NCBI GenBank assembly: GCA_902772935.1
Contig: CACYCR010000158.1
Coordinates: 1-50,001, forward strand
DNA from: Oscillospiraceae bacterium
GTDB lineage: Bacteria > Bacillota > Clostridia > Oscillospirales > Acutalibacteraceae
DNA: 50,001 bases
Direction of reading: 5' to 3'
Each line of letters begins with the position of its first letter. Position 1 is the stretch's first letter. Shown in pieces: positions 15,499 to 22,693 of this stretch. The notes below the pieces were generated by a model. That model saw only the letters and a list, made by a program, of their open reading frames with translations. It was not told where the DNA came from and ran no database searches. The position numbers and the translations under genes were made by a program.

Positions 15499-17586
15499 AT
15501 GAGTACATATCACGTTGCGCATTTTGATGAGGCGCTGAAAATCATGAGGGACGCCGGTGTGGAGCCGCTGGACTCTCCGAAATCCAATCATCCGGCGCTG
15601 GCAAGAGAGCTTGCCAAAGACCTGATTGCAAAAATGACATTGCGGGAAAAGGCGTTTATGCTGAGCGGACACTGGCATATGGTGAACGGTCTGCTGCATC
15701 GGCGTGTGTATAACTATGATCCGATTGCAGGCGGCGGCTGCAGACGGCTGGGCATTCCGCCATTGCTGTTTTCCGATGGACCGCGCGGCGTCGTCATGAA
15801 AAGCGCGACCTGCTTTCCGACGTCCAACCTGCGTGCCGCCGCATTTGATACGGCACTGGAAGAATCCATCGGCGAAGCCATTGCAAAGGAGTGCATAGCG
15901 CTTGGTGCGAACTACTTTGCCGGGGTCTGCATCAATCTGCTGCGTCACCCGTCCTGGGGCAGGGCACAGGAAGCTTACGGCGAAGATCAGTTCCTGACCG
16001 GAAAAAACGGTGCCGCTCTGACCAGGGGATTGCAGAAGTACGGCGTGATTTCCTGCCCAAAGCATTTTTATATGAACTCGATTGAAAACCTGCGGTTCTC
16101 CGTTTCGGCTGATGCTGATGAAGAAACGCTGCGGGATGTTTACCTCTATCACTTTGAGGAATGCTTCAAAGCCGGCGCCGGCTCCGTCATGTCGGCGTAC
16201 AACAAAGTCAACGGTGTTTATTGCGGCGAGAGCAAGGCGGTGTTCGACCACCTGAAGATCCTTGGCTTTGAGGGCTTTTCCATCTCCGATTTTGTCTGGG
16301 GCGTTCACGACGGGCCGGAAAGCGTCCGCGCCGGTCTGGACATTGAAATGCCGCTGACGCTGCGGCGCGGTCTCAGTCTGATTGCTGCAGTCAAGCGCGG
16401 AACGCTGGATGTTTCGCTGCTGGATGAACGGTGCGAAAACATCATTGCGACCATGCTGCGGTTCCAGAATGTCTACCGCGCACAGCACTTTGCAAAGGAC
16501 GTGGTCTGCTGCAAGGCGCATACGGCGCTGGCGAGAACAGCGATGGAAAAAGGCGCGGTTCTTCTGAAAAACAACGGCGTGCTGCCGCTGCAGAATCCGC
16601 AAAGCAAAATCGTGCTTGCCGGACGGTTCGCAAACGAAAAGGTGATCGGCGACCACGGCTCTTCTTCCGTGCATCCGCCATATGTAACAACGCCGTATGA
16701 AGGCTTTTCCAAAGTCTTTCCGCATACCGTTCTTGTCACCGGCGACAAGCTGATCGACTACAGTCAGGCGACCGACGATGCGGACGTGATCGCGGCTGTC
16801 GTCGGCAATGATTACAGGGATGAGGGCGAATTTGTGACCAACACCAATCCGAAGCTCGTGACCGGCGGCGACCGGAAATCCCTGCGCCTGCACAAAGAAG
16901 ATGCTGCGCTGATTCATGCGCTCAAAAAGCTCGGCAAGCCGCTGGTCGTGATTTTCTACGCCGGCTCGGCTGTCATCACTAATGACTGGTCTGCCGATGC
17001 GGACGCGATCCTTTACGCCGGCTATCCCGGCATGGAGGGAGCAAACGCGCTCGCAGACATTGTCTTGGGCAAAGTCAATCCCTCCGGTAAACTGCCGTTC
17101 ACCGTTGCGCAGAATGAGGCAGACTATCCGCCGTTCCCATATTCCGATGAAAAAGGGCAGCACGTCACCTATGAATATTATCACGGCTATGCCTTATTTG
17201 ATCAAACGAAAAAGGCGGTGGAATATCCGTTCGGCTTCGGGTTATCGTATACCTCATTTGCATACTGCGACGCCAAGGCGGCCGAAAAGGGTGACGAAAT
17301 CGTTGTCAGTTGCCGCATCAAAAATACCGGCGCATTTGCCGGCGAAGAAGTGATGCTGGTGTTCGTCGGCTCAAACTTACCCGGAAAGCCGCACAAACTG
17401 CTGAAGGGATTTGCAAGAGTTGCGCTGCAGCCCGGTGAAGAACAGATCTGCACCGTGACGATCCAAAAAGAAGATCTGCGCCTTTATGACAAAGCGTCCG
17501 CGACCATGACCATTCCCGAAGATGTAACGATCTACGTCGGCAGCAACGCTGCGGACGCCGAAAACAGGTCGGTCAAAGTAAACTGA
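15499..17586 (+). CDS. GH3 beta-glucosidase-like glycoside hydrolase
   Basis: A 695-residue family-3 glycoside hydrolase with the usual three parts: an N-terminal barrel (DGPRGV, LLRHPSWGRAQEAYGEDQFL, KHFYMNS), a central alpha/beta sandwich (NGVLPLQ, ILYAGYPGMEGANALADIVLG) and a C-terminal fibronectin-III-like domain (FGFGLSYTSFAY). The nucleophile is D264 in SISDFVWG. There is no signal peptide, so it probably acts on imported oligosaccharides. ATG 15499 has AAAGGG 9 nt upstream, while ATG 15490 would touch that site. Specificity (glucoside, xyloside or other) cannot be settled by eye. Confidence 0.9.
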   Translation: MSTYHVAHFDEALKIMRDAGVEPLDSPKSNHPALARELAKDLIAKMTLREKAFMLSGHWHMVNGLLHRRVYNYDPIAGGGCRRLGIPPLLFSDGPRGVVMKSATCFPTSNLRAAAFDTALEESIGEAIAKECIALGANYFAGVCINLLRHPSWGRAQEAYGEDQFLTGKNGAALTRGLQKYGVISCPKHFYMNSIENLRFSVSADADEETLRDVYLYHFEECFKAGAGSVMSAYNKVNGVYCGESKAVFDHLKILGFEGFSISDFVWGVHDGPESVRAGLDIEMPLTLRRGLSLIAAVKRGTLDVSLLDERCENIIATMLRFQNVYRAQHFAKDVVCCKAHTALARTAMEKGAVLLKNNGVLPLQNPQSKIVLAGRFANEKVIGDHGSSSVHPPYVTTPYEGFSKVFPHTVLVTGDKLIDYSQATDDADVIAAVVGNDYRDEGEFVTNTNPKLVTGGDRKSLRLHKEDAALIHALKKLGKPLVVIFYAGSAVITNDWSADADAILYAGYPGMEGANALADIVLGKVNPSGKLPFTVAQNEADYPPFPYSDEKGQHVTYEYYHGYALFDQTKKAVEYPFGFGLSYTSFAYCDAKAAEKGDEIVVSCRIKNTGAFAGEEVMLVFVGSNLPGKPHKLLKGFARVALQPGEEQICTVTIQKEDLRLYDKASATMTIPEDVTIYVGSNAADAENRSVKVN

Positions 17587-17663
17587 TTGCGCAAAAAAGA
17601 GGCGCCCCCGAGGGAGACACTTCGTAAAGAAGATTGCTGCAACGTTCTGTAAATGAAAAATCA

Positions 17664-17693
17664 GCCCTGCTGCGTACCGAAACACAGCAGGGC
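17664..17693 (-). terminator. Terminator of the radical SAM/flavodoxin pair
   Basis: GCCCTGCTG (17664-17672) and CAGCAGGGC (17685-17693) form a 9-bp stem with a 12-nt loop. On the minus strand it is followed by TGATTTTTCATTT. It also lies downstream of the plus-strand GH3 gene but has no T-tract on that side. Confidence 0.75.
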
Positions 17694-17700
17694 ATTGCAT

Positions 17701-18786
17701 TTATCCTTTGGCCTGCAGGATGGCCTCCACTTTGTCTTTGTTCATATAGAGCGTACACCCGCCGATGTGGTCATCCTGCAGCAGCCCCTGGGTCTGCAGC
17801 GCCCGAAACAGCGGGGACTGCAGTGCACCGCGCAATGATGCCTCGCGGACGTTGACATCGGAATACGGTGAAAACGGGCAGGGCTCAGCGCCACCATGGG
17901 AGTTAATATGGAAGAATCCGCGACCAGCTGCAACACAGCCGCCGGAACTTTTTTCGTCGCCCGGAAATGCAATGAACACCATGCCCCGCCGCCTGCGGCG
18001 AAGACGTTTGACTGCCTTTTGCATCAAAGTCTGCTGTACTTCGTTCGGCGCAAGATGACGGCTCTCTTCCGTGACAGGAACATACTCCACATAGATTACT
18101 GCCTTGCACCCGAGGGCATAGAGGTTGTCGAGGAAAGCGTCGGAATAGACCTCATTCATGTTCTCTGTCGTGACCGTGACTGAGGCGCCAAAGATCATCC
18201 CGCGGTCACGCACGCGCTGCATCGCTGCCGTCACCTGTTGATATACGCCCTCTCCGCGGCGGCCGTCGGTAACTGTCTCGTCACCTTCGATGCTGATGAT
18301 CGGCAAAAGATTCCGGTGCTCATCGAGTACATTGAGATATTGTTCGTGCAAATAGGTGCCGTTGGTGAAGATCGGGAACAGGATGTTCTTGTGGTTCGCA
18401 GCCTGTTTGATTACGTCATAACGCAGCATCGGTTCGCCGCCGGCGAGCAGAATGAAACTGATTCCAAGTGCATCTGCCTCGTCGAAGATCTTGTTCCATT
18501 CTTCGCCGCTGAGCTGATCGACCGGCGCGCTGTCACAACAGGCTTGGTTGCTTCTGGAATAGCAGCCGGCGCAGTGCAGGTTGCACGCACTGGTAATGCT
18601 GGCAATCAAAAACGGCGGAATGTGTTCGCCCTGTTTTTCGGCAGCGTAGCGTTTTTTGGACGCACGCGCAGCCGCTTTTGCAAAGTTTTGCATAAATGCA
18701 CGTTCAGTTTCATTTCCGGCCGTTGCGCGCAGCGAATCGGTCACGACACGAATCACGCCGCGGGTCATATATCGTTGAATATTCAC
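17701..18786 (-). CDS. Radical SAM protein with SPASM-like C-terminus
   Basis: A 361-residue radical S-adenosylmethionine enzyme. The [4Fe-4S] motif CNLHCAGC has C68, C72 and C75; LAGGEPMLRYD is the SAM-binding GGE region. A cysteine-bearing end (GCVAAGRGFFHIN, EPCPFSPYSD, GGC) resembles a reduced SPASM or twitch domain with an extra cluster (inference). It overlaps the upstream flavodoxin gene by 4 bp, and flavodoxins are known electron donors to radical SAM enzymes, so the two probably work together. No precursor peptide gene was seen next to it; the substrate is unknown. Confidence 0.88.
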   Translation of the reverse strand: MNIQRYMTRGVIRVVTDSLRATAGNETERAFMQNFAKAAARASKKRYAAEKQGEHIPPFLIASITSACNLHCAGCYSRSNQACCDSAPVDQLSGEEWNKIFDEADALGISFILLAGGEPMLRYDVIKQAANHKNILFPIFTNGTYLHEQYLNVLDEHRNLLPIISIEGDETVTDGRRGEGVYQQVTAAMQRVRDRGMIFGASVTVTTENMNEVYSDAFLDNLYALGCKAVIYVEYVPVTEESRHLAPNEVQQTLMQKAVKRLRRRRRGMVFIAFPGDEKSSGGCVAAGRGFFHINSHGGAEPCPFSPYSDVNVREASLRGALQSPLFRALQTQGLLQDDHIGGCTLYMNKDKVEAILQAKG

Positions 18787-19190
18787 TGAGTGCCATCCCT
18801 TTCCGAAAACTGTCTCCCGAACGCCTTGGCGTCGGAAATGCGCTTGTCGATTTGTGAAGCCTGCGCAAAGAAGGTTTCTTCCGCCACAGCGATGCCCTTT
18901 TTTCTGAGCAGCTTTTTGAGGGCAAGAATCGTTCGGCGCGACCAGTTTGCCGTTGTGAACAGCACGACCTGTCCCACATGATCTTTGTTCAGTGCTTCGG
19001 CATAGCTGCGCAGTTGCGGCGCCATGATGTTTGCATACGGCGCACCGCCGAGAAACAGTACGTCAACAGCCTCGTCGAGTACGGGTGTCTGCGTGACGGA
19101 CATGGCTTCGACCCCGGCGCCGCCGGCAATTGCCCTGGCAATCTTTTCGGTTTTTCCGGATTGTGAATAGTATCGGACAGCAACTTTCAT
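18783..19190 (-). CDS. Short flavodoxin-family protein
   Basis: A 135-residue flavodoxin-like protein. The FMN-phosphate loop is YYSQSGKTEKIA (residues 7-18), and GGAPYANIM and FTTANWS are at the two isoalloxazine loops. ATG 19190 is the only sensible start: the same frame continues upstream to 19499, but that part is a translation of the tRNA-Leu gene and its flank. It is coupled by ATGA overlap to the radical SAM gene and has its own promoter at 19240-19268. It probably supplies low-potential electrons to the radical SAM protein (inference). Confidence 0.88.
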   Translation of the reverse strand: MKVAVRYYSQSGKTEKIARAIAGGAGVEAMSVTQTPVLDEAVDVLFLGGAPYANIMAPQLRSYAEALNKDHVGQVVLFTTANWSRRTILALKKLLRKKGIAVAEETFFAQASQIDKRISDAKAFGRQFSERDGTQ

Positions 19191-19239
19191 GATAATGGCC
19201 TCTTTACTAGATTTTATAATATTAAATTTTATCATTGAT

Positions 19240-19268
19240 ATTATAGCGCAGAATTGAAAGAAATGCAA
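19240..19268 (-). promoter_or_regulatory. Promoter of the flavodoxin/radical SAM pair
   Basis: On the minus strand TTGCAT (19263-19268), a 17-bp spacer and TATAAT (19240-19245) precede ATG 19190 by about 45 nt. The leader is AT-rich. Confidence 0.78.
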
Positions 19269-19340
19269 CCCCTTCGTCAAATATTTTTTAAAATAGTTTT
19301 TGTAGTCTTCTGACGACAAAGTCGATAAAACAGAATATGA

Positions 19341-19378
19341 GAAAAGAAAACCGCCGCAAGCGACTGAACGCTTGCGGC
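19341..19378 (-). terminator. Terminator downstream of tRNA-Leu
   Basis: GCCGCAAGCG (19353-19362) and CGCTTGCGGC (19369-19378) make a 10-bp stem with a 6-nt loop. On the minus strand it is followed by GGTTTTCTTTTC. It lies 4 nt after the encoded CCA of the tRNA. Confidence 0.92.
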
Positions 19379-19382
19379 ACAG

Positions 19383-19469
19383 TGGTGCTGGTGACCGGGC
19401 TCGAACCGGTACGGGATTGCTCCCATTGGATTTTAAGTCCAAGGCGTCTGCCAATTCCGCCACACCAGC
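19383..19469 (-). tRNA. tRNA-Leu(UAA)
   Basis: A complete class II leucine tRNA on the minus strand. The acceptor stem is GCTGGTG/CACCAGC, the D-arm includes GGCGGAATTGGCAGACGC, the anticodon stem-loop TTGGA-CTTAAAA-TCCAA gives anticodon UAA, a variable arm follows, and the T-arm contains GGTTCGAGCC. CCA is encoded in the DNA. It is followed at once by a strong terminator. The best visible promoter lies about 200 bp upstream (19667-19695), so it seems to be transcribed together with the structured segment at 19523-19639. Confidence 0.97.
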
Positions 19470-19522
19470 ATAAAAAAACGATTCAATTGTAAACAGCACA
19501 GGGGCGTGACTCTTGCGGTGCC

Positions 19523-19639
19523 CGAAATCGTTTTCGGCTTGGGGCGCCGAACGATTTCGACCGCTGCGCCATCATCGCCTCGCTGCATCGTCCACCGGAC
19601 GCGCATCGGCGATGATGCTGCCAATTCCGCCACACCAGT
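19523..19639 (-). other. tRNA-Leu 5' fragment followed by two hairpins
   Basis: On the minus strand, 21 nt at 19618-19638 are identical to the 5' end of the neighbouring tRNA-Leu (19448-19468), covering the acceptor 5' strand and most of the D-loop. The sequence then departs from a tRNA and folds into two stems: a 10-bp stem (19570-19579 with 19608-19617, CATCATCGCC/GGCGATGATG) and an about 14-bp stem with a 2-nt bulge (19523-19538 with 19546-19559, core CGAAATCGTT/AACGATTTCG). No 3' half of a tRNA is present, so it is a tRNA pseudogene or a separate structured RNA. It starts about 27 nt after a consensus promoter. Confidence 0.6.
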
Positions 19640-19666
19640 AAAAGATTTGTTGTACGAGCATAAAAG

Positions 19667-19695
19667 ATTATATCGTTTCGCGTGTCAAAAGTCAA
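19667..19695 (-). promoter_or_regulatory. Promoter of the tRNA-Leu locus
   Basis: On the minus strand TTGACT (19690-19695) is followed by exactly 17 bp and TATAAT (19667-19672). It is the strongest promoter upstream of the tRNA and would give a transcript through the tRNA fragment, the hairpins and the intact tRNA-Leu. Confidence 0.85.
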
Positions 19696-19703
19696 GAGCT
19701 TTA

Positions 19704-19743
19704 ACAAAAAGAACGTCTGCAATGCGGAAAAAGCAAACGTTCT
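19704..19743 (-). terminator. Terminator of the DUF4474 gene
   Basis: AGAACGT-c-TGC (19710-19720) pairs with GCA-a-ACGTTCT (19733-19743), with one internal mismatch. On the minus strand it is followed by a TTTTT run and lies just before the tRNA-locus promoter. Confidence 0.82.
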
Positions 19744-19755
19744 ATTCTGTGTGTG

Positions 19756-20976
19756 TTAAAAGGTTGCGCAGACGGTCAGCCCGTCTGTGGTGTATGTGAC
19801 GTCCTTTGCACCGTGGTTGTCAATTGCGGCTGTGAACGCGTCAAACATTTCTGCATCCGGGAACGTGATCGAAAACGTCATCGTCAGTGAACGGGGTGTG
19901 TAAATTGTTTTGGAAAGCTGGAAAGCGCTGAGCCACCAATGCAGGGTCGGACCTTTTTGGAACAACAGGTCATCCTTGTGATACAGTGCAGCCGACATTT
20001 CCATCATTTCATTATCTGCTGCAGCATTGTAATACGTGCCGATACTGCCTTTTTCGCGGTTGTAAACGCCGACTTCCATGCCATTCGTCACAAGACCGTA
20101 GTTGCCTTTCCAGATCTGGATCATCCATTCCTTACCGTGCGCATCGAAATGGAACCGGCGGGTACTCATATTGAATAGCGGGGTGCTGTTTGCAAGCAGA
20201 TCATAAACACGGCTGAAGCCGAGCGCACGTTGCCAGCAGTTGACCGCGCCGTAAATGACAAGGTCCTTGGTGTTGAAGTTGAAGCCGAGGTCGATCAGAC
20301 CCTTATCGGTCCAGCCACGAACTTCACCGGTTGTCTGGTTGATGATGATGCCGGGATGCATAACATTGACTTCACCATCGCCGTAGACGATATCCATGAT
20401 GACTTCGATCTCATCTTCGCTGTCTTCATACGGCATTGCGTAAATGCGGATCCCTTTGATTACGCTGTAATATACACCGAGGAAATAAAGGATATAGCCG
20501 AGCAGTGTGTTGTTGGATTCATATGCCCGATCGCGCTGTGCAAAGAAATAATCACGCAGTGTCGTGCCGTCGACGTGCAGAACCTTTGATGTAAGCTCCG
20601 CCGGCGCATTGAGGTTCGGTACCGATTTGATGAGCATGGCAAGATCCAGACTCGATCCCGCGGCGATCTCACTGCAAAGTGCGGTCATCGTCTCGTCGAT
20701 CTGTGCATCCAGATACCGGTTTTCGTCTGTCGGAAATGGACGACCGGAGAGCAGACGCAGAAAATCAGCAAACGGCTTTGCCTGTTTCACAAAAGTTTCT
20801 GTTGTATAAGCAGGCGCGCCGTAATTGTCGACATAGTCCACATAATCACTGAGAGAATGCAGATTTGCAGCGGCGTCTTCATTGGTGCGGTCAAAACGAT
20901 TGCCGAACAGTGCCGGCAGCATCGTCTGCATGAACAGCAGCGGAATGAGCAAAATCGAAATCCATTTTTCAAGCAT
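19756..20976 (-). CDS. DUF4474 domain protein
   Basis: A 406-residue protein with one N-terminal hydrophobic segment (residues 5-25, WISILLIPLLFMQTMLPALFG) acting as signal peptide or anchor, and a C-terminal DUF4474 domain recognised from the FDAHGKEWMIQIWKGNYGLVTNGMEVGVYNR stretch. The middle (about 150-230) has a hydrophobic part around GYILYFLGVYYSVIKG. It probably acts at the cell surface or at the outer face of the membrane; no catalytic role is known for the family. It is monocistronic, divergent from the hyd operon, with a TATAAT at 21094 and its own terminator. Confidence 0.75.
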   Translation of the reverse strand: MLEKWISILLIPLLFMQTMLPALFGNRFDRTNEDAAANLHSLSDYVDYVDNYGAPAYTTETFVKQAKPFADFLRLLSGRPFPTDENRYLDAQIDETMTALCSEIAAGSSLDLAMLIKSVPNLNAPAELTSKVLHVDGTTLRDYFFAQRDRAYESNNTLLGYILYFLGVYYSVIKGIRIYAMPYEDSEDEIEVIMDIVYGDGEVNVMHPGIIINQTTGEVRGWTDKGLIDLGFNFNTKDLVIYGAVNCWQRALGFSRVYDLLANSTPLFNMSTRRFHFDAHGKEWMIQIWKGNYGLVTNGMEVGVYNREKGSIGTYYNAAADNEMMEMSAALYHKDDLLFQKGPTLHWWLSAFQLSKTIYTPRSLTMTFSITFPDAEMFDAFTAAIDNHGAKDVTYTTDGLTVCATF

Positions 20977-21093
20977 GACGCAAAGCTCCTTTTACGGTTC
21001 CAAATCTATTCTGCGTATGGCAGAAGCAAAAAGACCCATCAGGTATAATATCCACAGGGGAATCACATTTTTGGTTTGCATTAATTAATACAT

Positions 21094-21099
21094 ATTATA
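21094..21099 (-). promoter_or_regulatory. Extended -10 box of the DUF4474 gene
   Basis: On the minus strand TGATATAAT holds a perfect -10 (21094-21099) with an upstream TG; no good -35 is visible (TTTTCA at 17 bp). The interval 20977-21182 is AT-rich and holds no gene. Confidence 0.5.
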
Positions 21100-21182
21100 T
21101 CATAAAAAATGATGTGTGAAAAAGCAAATTTATGAAAAACCGTCAAAATTCATAAAATATTCACATAGCTGTGGATTTTGAC

Positions 21183-21211
21183 TTGCAAAAACCGGAAACC
21201 TGTGATATACT
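21183..21211 (+). promoter_or_regulatory. Promoter of the hyd maturation operon
   Basis: TTGCAA (21183-21188), a 17-bp spacer and TATACT (21206-21211) preceded by TGA form an extended -10 promoter. The expected start is near 21218, about 140 nt ahead of the first start codon. Confidence 0.68.
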
Positions 21212-21217
21212 CATGGT

Positions 21218-21307
21218 GTTCCTGACATTAAGCGCGGCGAAAATGCCAAACTGCGTGAAAGGTGCGACAAAAGAGACATTACGGTTCCGCTGAGGAACTG
21301 TCGCGTT
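21218..21307 (+). ncRNA. Structured leader RNA of the hyd operon
   Basis: The leader before the terminator folds into a clear element: GCGACA (21264-21269) pairs with TGTCGC (21299-21304), and inside it GTTCC (21284-21288) pairs with GGAAC (21294-21298) around a 5-nt loop. A 14-nt bulge lies on the 5' side only. A second GTTCC at 21218-21222 could compete for GGAAC, so a two-state switch is possible (inference). It matches no riboswitch class that I can recognise from sequence. Confidence 0.5.
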
Positions 21308-21342
21308 GCCGTACCCGGTCAGGGTACGGCGCTTTTATTTTT
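21308..21342 (+). terminator. Leader terminator (possible attenuator) before the hyd genes
   Basis: GCCGTACCC (21308-21316) and GGGTACGGC (21322-21330) form a perfect 9-bp stem with a 5-nt loop, followed by TTTTATTTTT. It lies between the promoter and the first gene, with the Shine-Dalgarno AAAGGAGG starting 2 nt after the T-tract. That is the arrangement of a transcription attenuator. Confidence 0.82.
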
Positions 21343-21359
21343 CAAAGGAGGATCGTCAG

Positions 21360-21605
21360 ATGGAAACAAGAGTTGCAGTGATGAGCATGATCGTGGAGGA
21401 TCCGGACTCTGTGGAGGCGCTCAATGCGCTGCTGCATACCTACGGCAACTACATCATCGGCCGCATGGGTCTTCCGTACCGCGAAAAGAACATCAGCATC
21501 ATTTCCGTTGCACTGGATGCGCCGCAGGACATTACATCCGCACTTGCGGGGAAGGTCGGCGCACTGCACGGCGTCAGCGTCAAGACGGCGTTTTCGGCAA
21601 AATGA
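21360..21605 (+). CDS. TM1266-type iron-only hydrogenase system regulator
   Basis: An 81-residue ACT-like small protein of the TM1266 family, usually encoded beside [FeFe]-hydrogenase maturation genes and annotated as a putative hydrogenase-system regulator. Recognisable parts are RVAVMSMIVEDPDSVEALNALL, then YGNYIIGRMGLPYREKNISIISVALD, and LAGKVGALHGVSVKTAFS at the end. ATG 21360 follows AAAGGAGG. Its TGA overlaps the hydE ATG, so the two are translationally coupled. The mechanism is unknown for the family; an amino-acid or metabolite sensor through the ACT fold is a common guess. Confidence 0.85.
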   Translation: METRVAVMSMIVEDPDSVEALNALLHTYGNYIIGRMGLPYREKNISIISVALDAPQDITSALAGKVGALHGVSVKTAFSAK

Positions 21606-22639
21606 ACGTACTGGTTGAAAAACTCATTACGACACACAGTCTGACGACGGAAGAGTATGCCGCGCTGATTGAAGAACGCGATGCGGCATCCGCAGAGCAG
21701 CTTGCTTTGGCTGCAGTCCACGCGCGCAGGCAAGTGTACGGTAACGCGGTCTTTACTCGTGGGCTGATTGAAATCAGCAACATCTGCAAAAATGACTGCC
21801 TGTATTGCGGCATCCGCCGCAGCAATCTCAACTGCGAGCGTTACAGGTTGTCTAAAGACGATATCCTGCTTTGTGCAGAACAGGGGTACCGTTTCGGCTT
21901 TCGGACGATTGTCCTGCAGGGTGGTGAGGATGCATTCTTTTCCGACGCTGTTCTCTGTGAGATCATTGCTGCATTGAAAGAGAAACATCCGGATTGCGCC
22001 GTGACGCTTTCCATGGGGGAGCGCAGCCGGGAAAGTTATCAGGCGCTGTTTGACGCCGGCGCTGACCGTTATCTGCTGCGGCACGAAACAGCAAACCGGG
22101 CGCATTATGAAGCCCTGCACCCGGCGGCGATGTCGTTTAACAACAGGATGCGGTGTCTGCGCGATCTCCGAGAGATCGGCTATCAGGTCGGCTGCGGCTT
22201 TATGGTCGGCTCTCCGTTTCAGACTGCGAAGACCCTGGCGGAGGATCTGAAATTCATTGAAGACTTCCGGCCGGCGATGGTCGGCATCGGACCATTCATT
22301 CCGCAGAAAGATACGCCGTTTGCGCATGAACCCGCGGGAACGGCGGAACTGACCTGCTTTTTGCTGTCTGTTTTGCGGCTGATTGATCCGACGTTGCTGC
22401 TGCCGGCAACGACTGCACTCGGCACGATCGATCCGCAGGGCAGAGAAAAGGGGATTCTCGCCGGCGCGAACGTGGTCATGCCGAACCTCTCGCCTGTGAC
22501 GGTGCGGAAAAAGTACGCGCTGTATGACAACAAAATCTGCACCGGCGAAGAGTCGGCGCAGTGCCGCGGCTGTTTGCAGCGACGCATGGAATCCATCGGT
22601 TATACACTCGTCGTCGATCGCGGCGACGTCAGAAGATAA
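21602..22639 (+). CDS. hydE: [FeFe] hydrogenase H-cluster radical SAM maturase HydE
   Basis: A 345-residue radical SAM enzyme that acts on the HydG-derived iron-cysteine complex during synthesis of the H-cluster diiron subsite. The cluster motif CKNDCLYC has C62, C66 and C69, and VLQGGEDAFF is the SAM-binding region. A second, optional cluster site known from some HydE proteins is present near the end as C-x7-C-x2-C (CTGEESAQCRGC). Its length is normal. It overlaps the TM1266 gene by 4 bp and is followed by hydG after 54 bp. Confident by motif and by neighbours. Confidence 0.95.
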   Translation: MNVLVEKLITTHSLTTEEYAALIEERDAASAEQLALAAVHARRQVYGNAVFTRGLIEISNICKNDCLYCGIRRSNLNCERYRLSKDDILLCAEQGYRFGFRTIVLQGGEDAFFSDAVLCEIIAALKEKHPDCAVTLSMGERSRESYQALFDAGADRYLLRHETANRAHYEALHPAAMSFNNRMRCLRDLREIGYQVGCGFMVGSPFQTAKTLAEDLKFIEDFRPAMVGIGPFIPQKDTPFAHEPAGTAELTCFLLSVLRLIDPTLLLPATTALGTIDPQGREKGILAGANVVMPNLSPVTVRKKYALYDNKICTGEESAQCRGCLQRRMESIGYTLVVDRGDVRR

Positions 22640-22693
22640 TTAAACGATCTTATGCGGAAGAATTCTCTGACGCAGCAGAAAGGAAAAAAGACT

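Noticed and set aside
15469-17184. 571-codon minus-strand open frame
   Set aside because: It lies antisense to the GH3 gene, has no recognisable domain and arises from codon bias of the real gene.
19191-19499. N-terminal extension of the flavodoxin gene (18783-19190)
   Set aside because: The extra residues (GVAELADALDLKSNG...) are a translation of the tRNA-Leu gene and its terminator; ATG 19190 is the real start.
19480-19640. A second functional tRNA
   Set aside because: Only the 5' end matches a tRNA; there is no anticodon stem, T-arm or matching 3' acceptor strand.
21218-21342. A known riboswitch (SAM, TPP, cobalamin, c-di-GMP, THF, lysine)
   Set aside because: None of the conserved core motifs that I know for these classes is present.
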